NCBI RefSeq assembly: GCF_008017445.1
Contig: NZ_VRSW01000001.1
Location: 930,001 to 994,000, forward strand
Direction of reading: 5' to 3'
Length of the DNA stretch: 64,000 nucleotides
Origin: Microbacterium mitrae
Lineage (GTDB): Bacteria > Actinomycetota > Actinomycetes > Actinomycetales > Microbacteriaceae
Shown: positions 63,542-64,000 of the stretch, piece after piece
Numbering within the stretch: position 1 is the first letter of the stretch
How the letters are laid out: each line of letters starts with the position of its first letter
Position numbers and translations under genes: made by a program
Notes under the pieces: model-generated
The model's input: only the letters and a program-made list of their open reading frames with translations
What the model was told of the DNA's origin: nothing
Database searches by the model: none

Positions 63542-64000
63542 TCAATCGAGCTCGCGACGGGCGCGGGTCTGCTCGGCGCGCGTACCAAGCAGGTCGTCGG
63601 CCGGATACCCCACCTCGGCCAGCGTCAGGCCACGAGGCGCAAGCACTTTGAACGCACTCGTGCGCTCGCCCGCTTCGCGCAGCGTGACAACATCGTCGGG
63701 CTGCAATCGCCCCTCCCCGACCGCAGCGCACGCACCGACGAGGGCGCGCACCATCGAGTGGCAGAACGCATCGGCCCTGAGGTGAGCAACCAACACACCC
63801 GCGTCATCGCGCCGCCAACCAAACTCCAACAGCGTGCGAATCGTGGTGGCCTCTTCTCGCGGCTTGCAGTAGGCGGCGAAGTCGTGCAGCCCGATGAGGC
63901 GGGATGCGGCCTCATTCATGGCATCGACATCGAGGCTCGCCTTGTGAAACGTGGTGAACGCGCGCGTGAGTGGATGGTAGCCAGAAATCTCGTCCGCCAG
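63542..64000 (-). CDS. truA: tRNA pseudouridine synthase A (5' end missing)
   Basis: The frame continues past the window end (64000 is the first base of a codon). The visible part, ISGYHPLTRAFTTFHKASLD through DFAAYCKPREEATTIRTL and RADAFCHSMVRALVGACAAVGEGRL, is the C-terminal half of TruA, which makes pseudouridine at positions 38-40. The catalytic Asp lies upstream of the window. It precedes the rplM operon as in other Actinomycetota. Confidence 0.93.
   Translation of the reverse strand: MADEISGYHPLTRAFTTFHKASLDVDAMNEAASRLIGLHDFAAYCKPREEATTIRTLLEFGWRRDDAGVLVAHLRADAFCHSMVRALVGACAAVGEGRLQPDDVVTLREAGERTSAFKVLAPRGLTLAEVGYPADDLLGTRAEQTRARRELD

Overview
The window is chromosomal DNA of a high-GC Gram-positive bacterium. 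Codon use, GuaB3 beside GuaB, DUF3817, DUF2277 and SseB proteins, a PcrA with a Tudor-like tail and frequent leaderless starts fit Actinomycetota; the family Microbacteriaceae is my best guess (inference, no search run).

Layout. 1-8 kb: flavin monooxygenase (cut by the window start), FMN reductase, tRNA hydroxylase TrhO, a PadR-regulated membrane protein, YchJ-like protein, an orphan LigD-type polymerase domain, SseB protein. 8-18.5 kb: MerR regulator, PcrA, a PspC-type sensor kinase/response regulator pair divergent from a second PspC-domain protein, GDPD phosphodiesterase, Bax-inhibitor-1 protein. 19-25 kb: glycosyltransferase, guaA, DUF3817, SURF1, guaB3, DUF2277. 25.7-29 kb: MarR/EamA pair and an ABC-F ATPase. 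29-37.4 kb: guaB and a branched-chain-type amino-acid ABC importer (livHMGF, convergent livK). 37.5-48 kb: rarD, groES with two CIRCE operators, THUMP-like methyltransferase, then the operon glmS-acpS-alr-tsaE-tsaB-rimI-tsaD-DUF4190. 48-54.4 kb: a LacI-controlled ABC importer plus kinase and deglycase resembling fructoselysine (Amadori product) catabolism. 54.6-64 kb: coaA, ppx, rplM-rpsI-glmM, a sortase-anchored surface protein, an endonuclease/phosphatase-family protein and the 3' part of truA.

The order truA-rplM-rpsI-glmM-glmS-alr-tsaEB-rimI-tsaD-groES-guaB-guaB3-guaA is a conserved actinobacterial backbone; accessory blocks (surface protein, frl, liv, ABC-F/EamA) interrupt it. Many of the breaks are filled with non-coding islands dense in the heptamer GGTTCCG (or CGGAACC), and most of these islands carry 80-105 bp palindrome-ended elements in several families. 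Those islands, the shared three-arm layout of the elements, and the use of the same heptamer as terminator stems are the main unexplained signal here. A second window-wide signal is that 17 genes start 6-7 nt after a TAnnnT hexamer, as expected of leaderless mRNAs.
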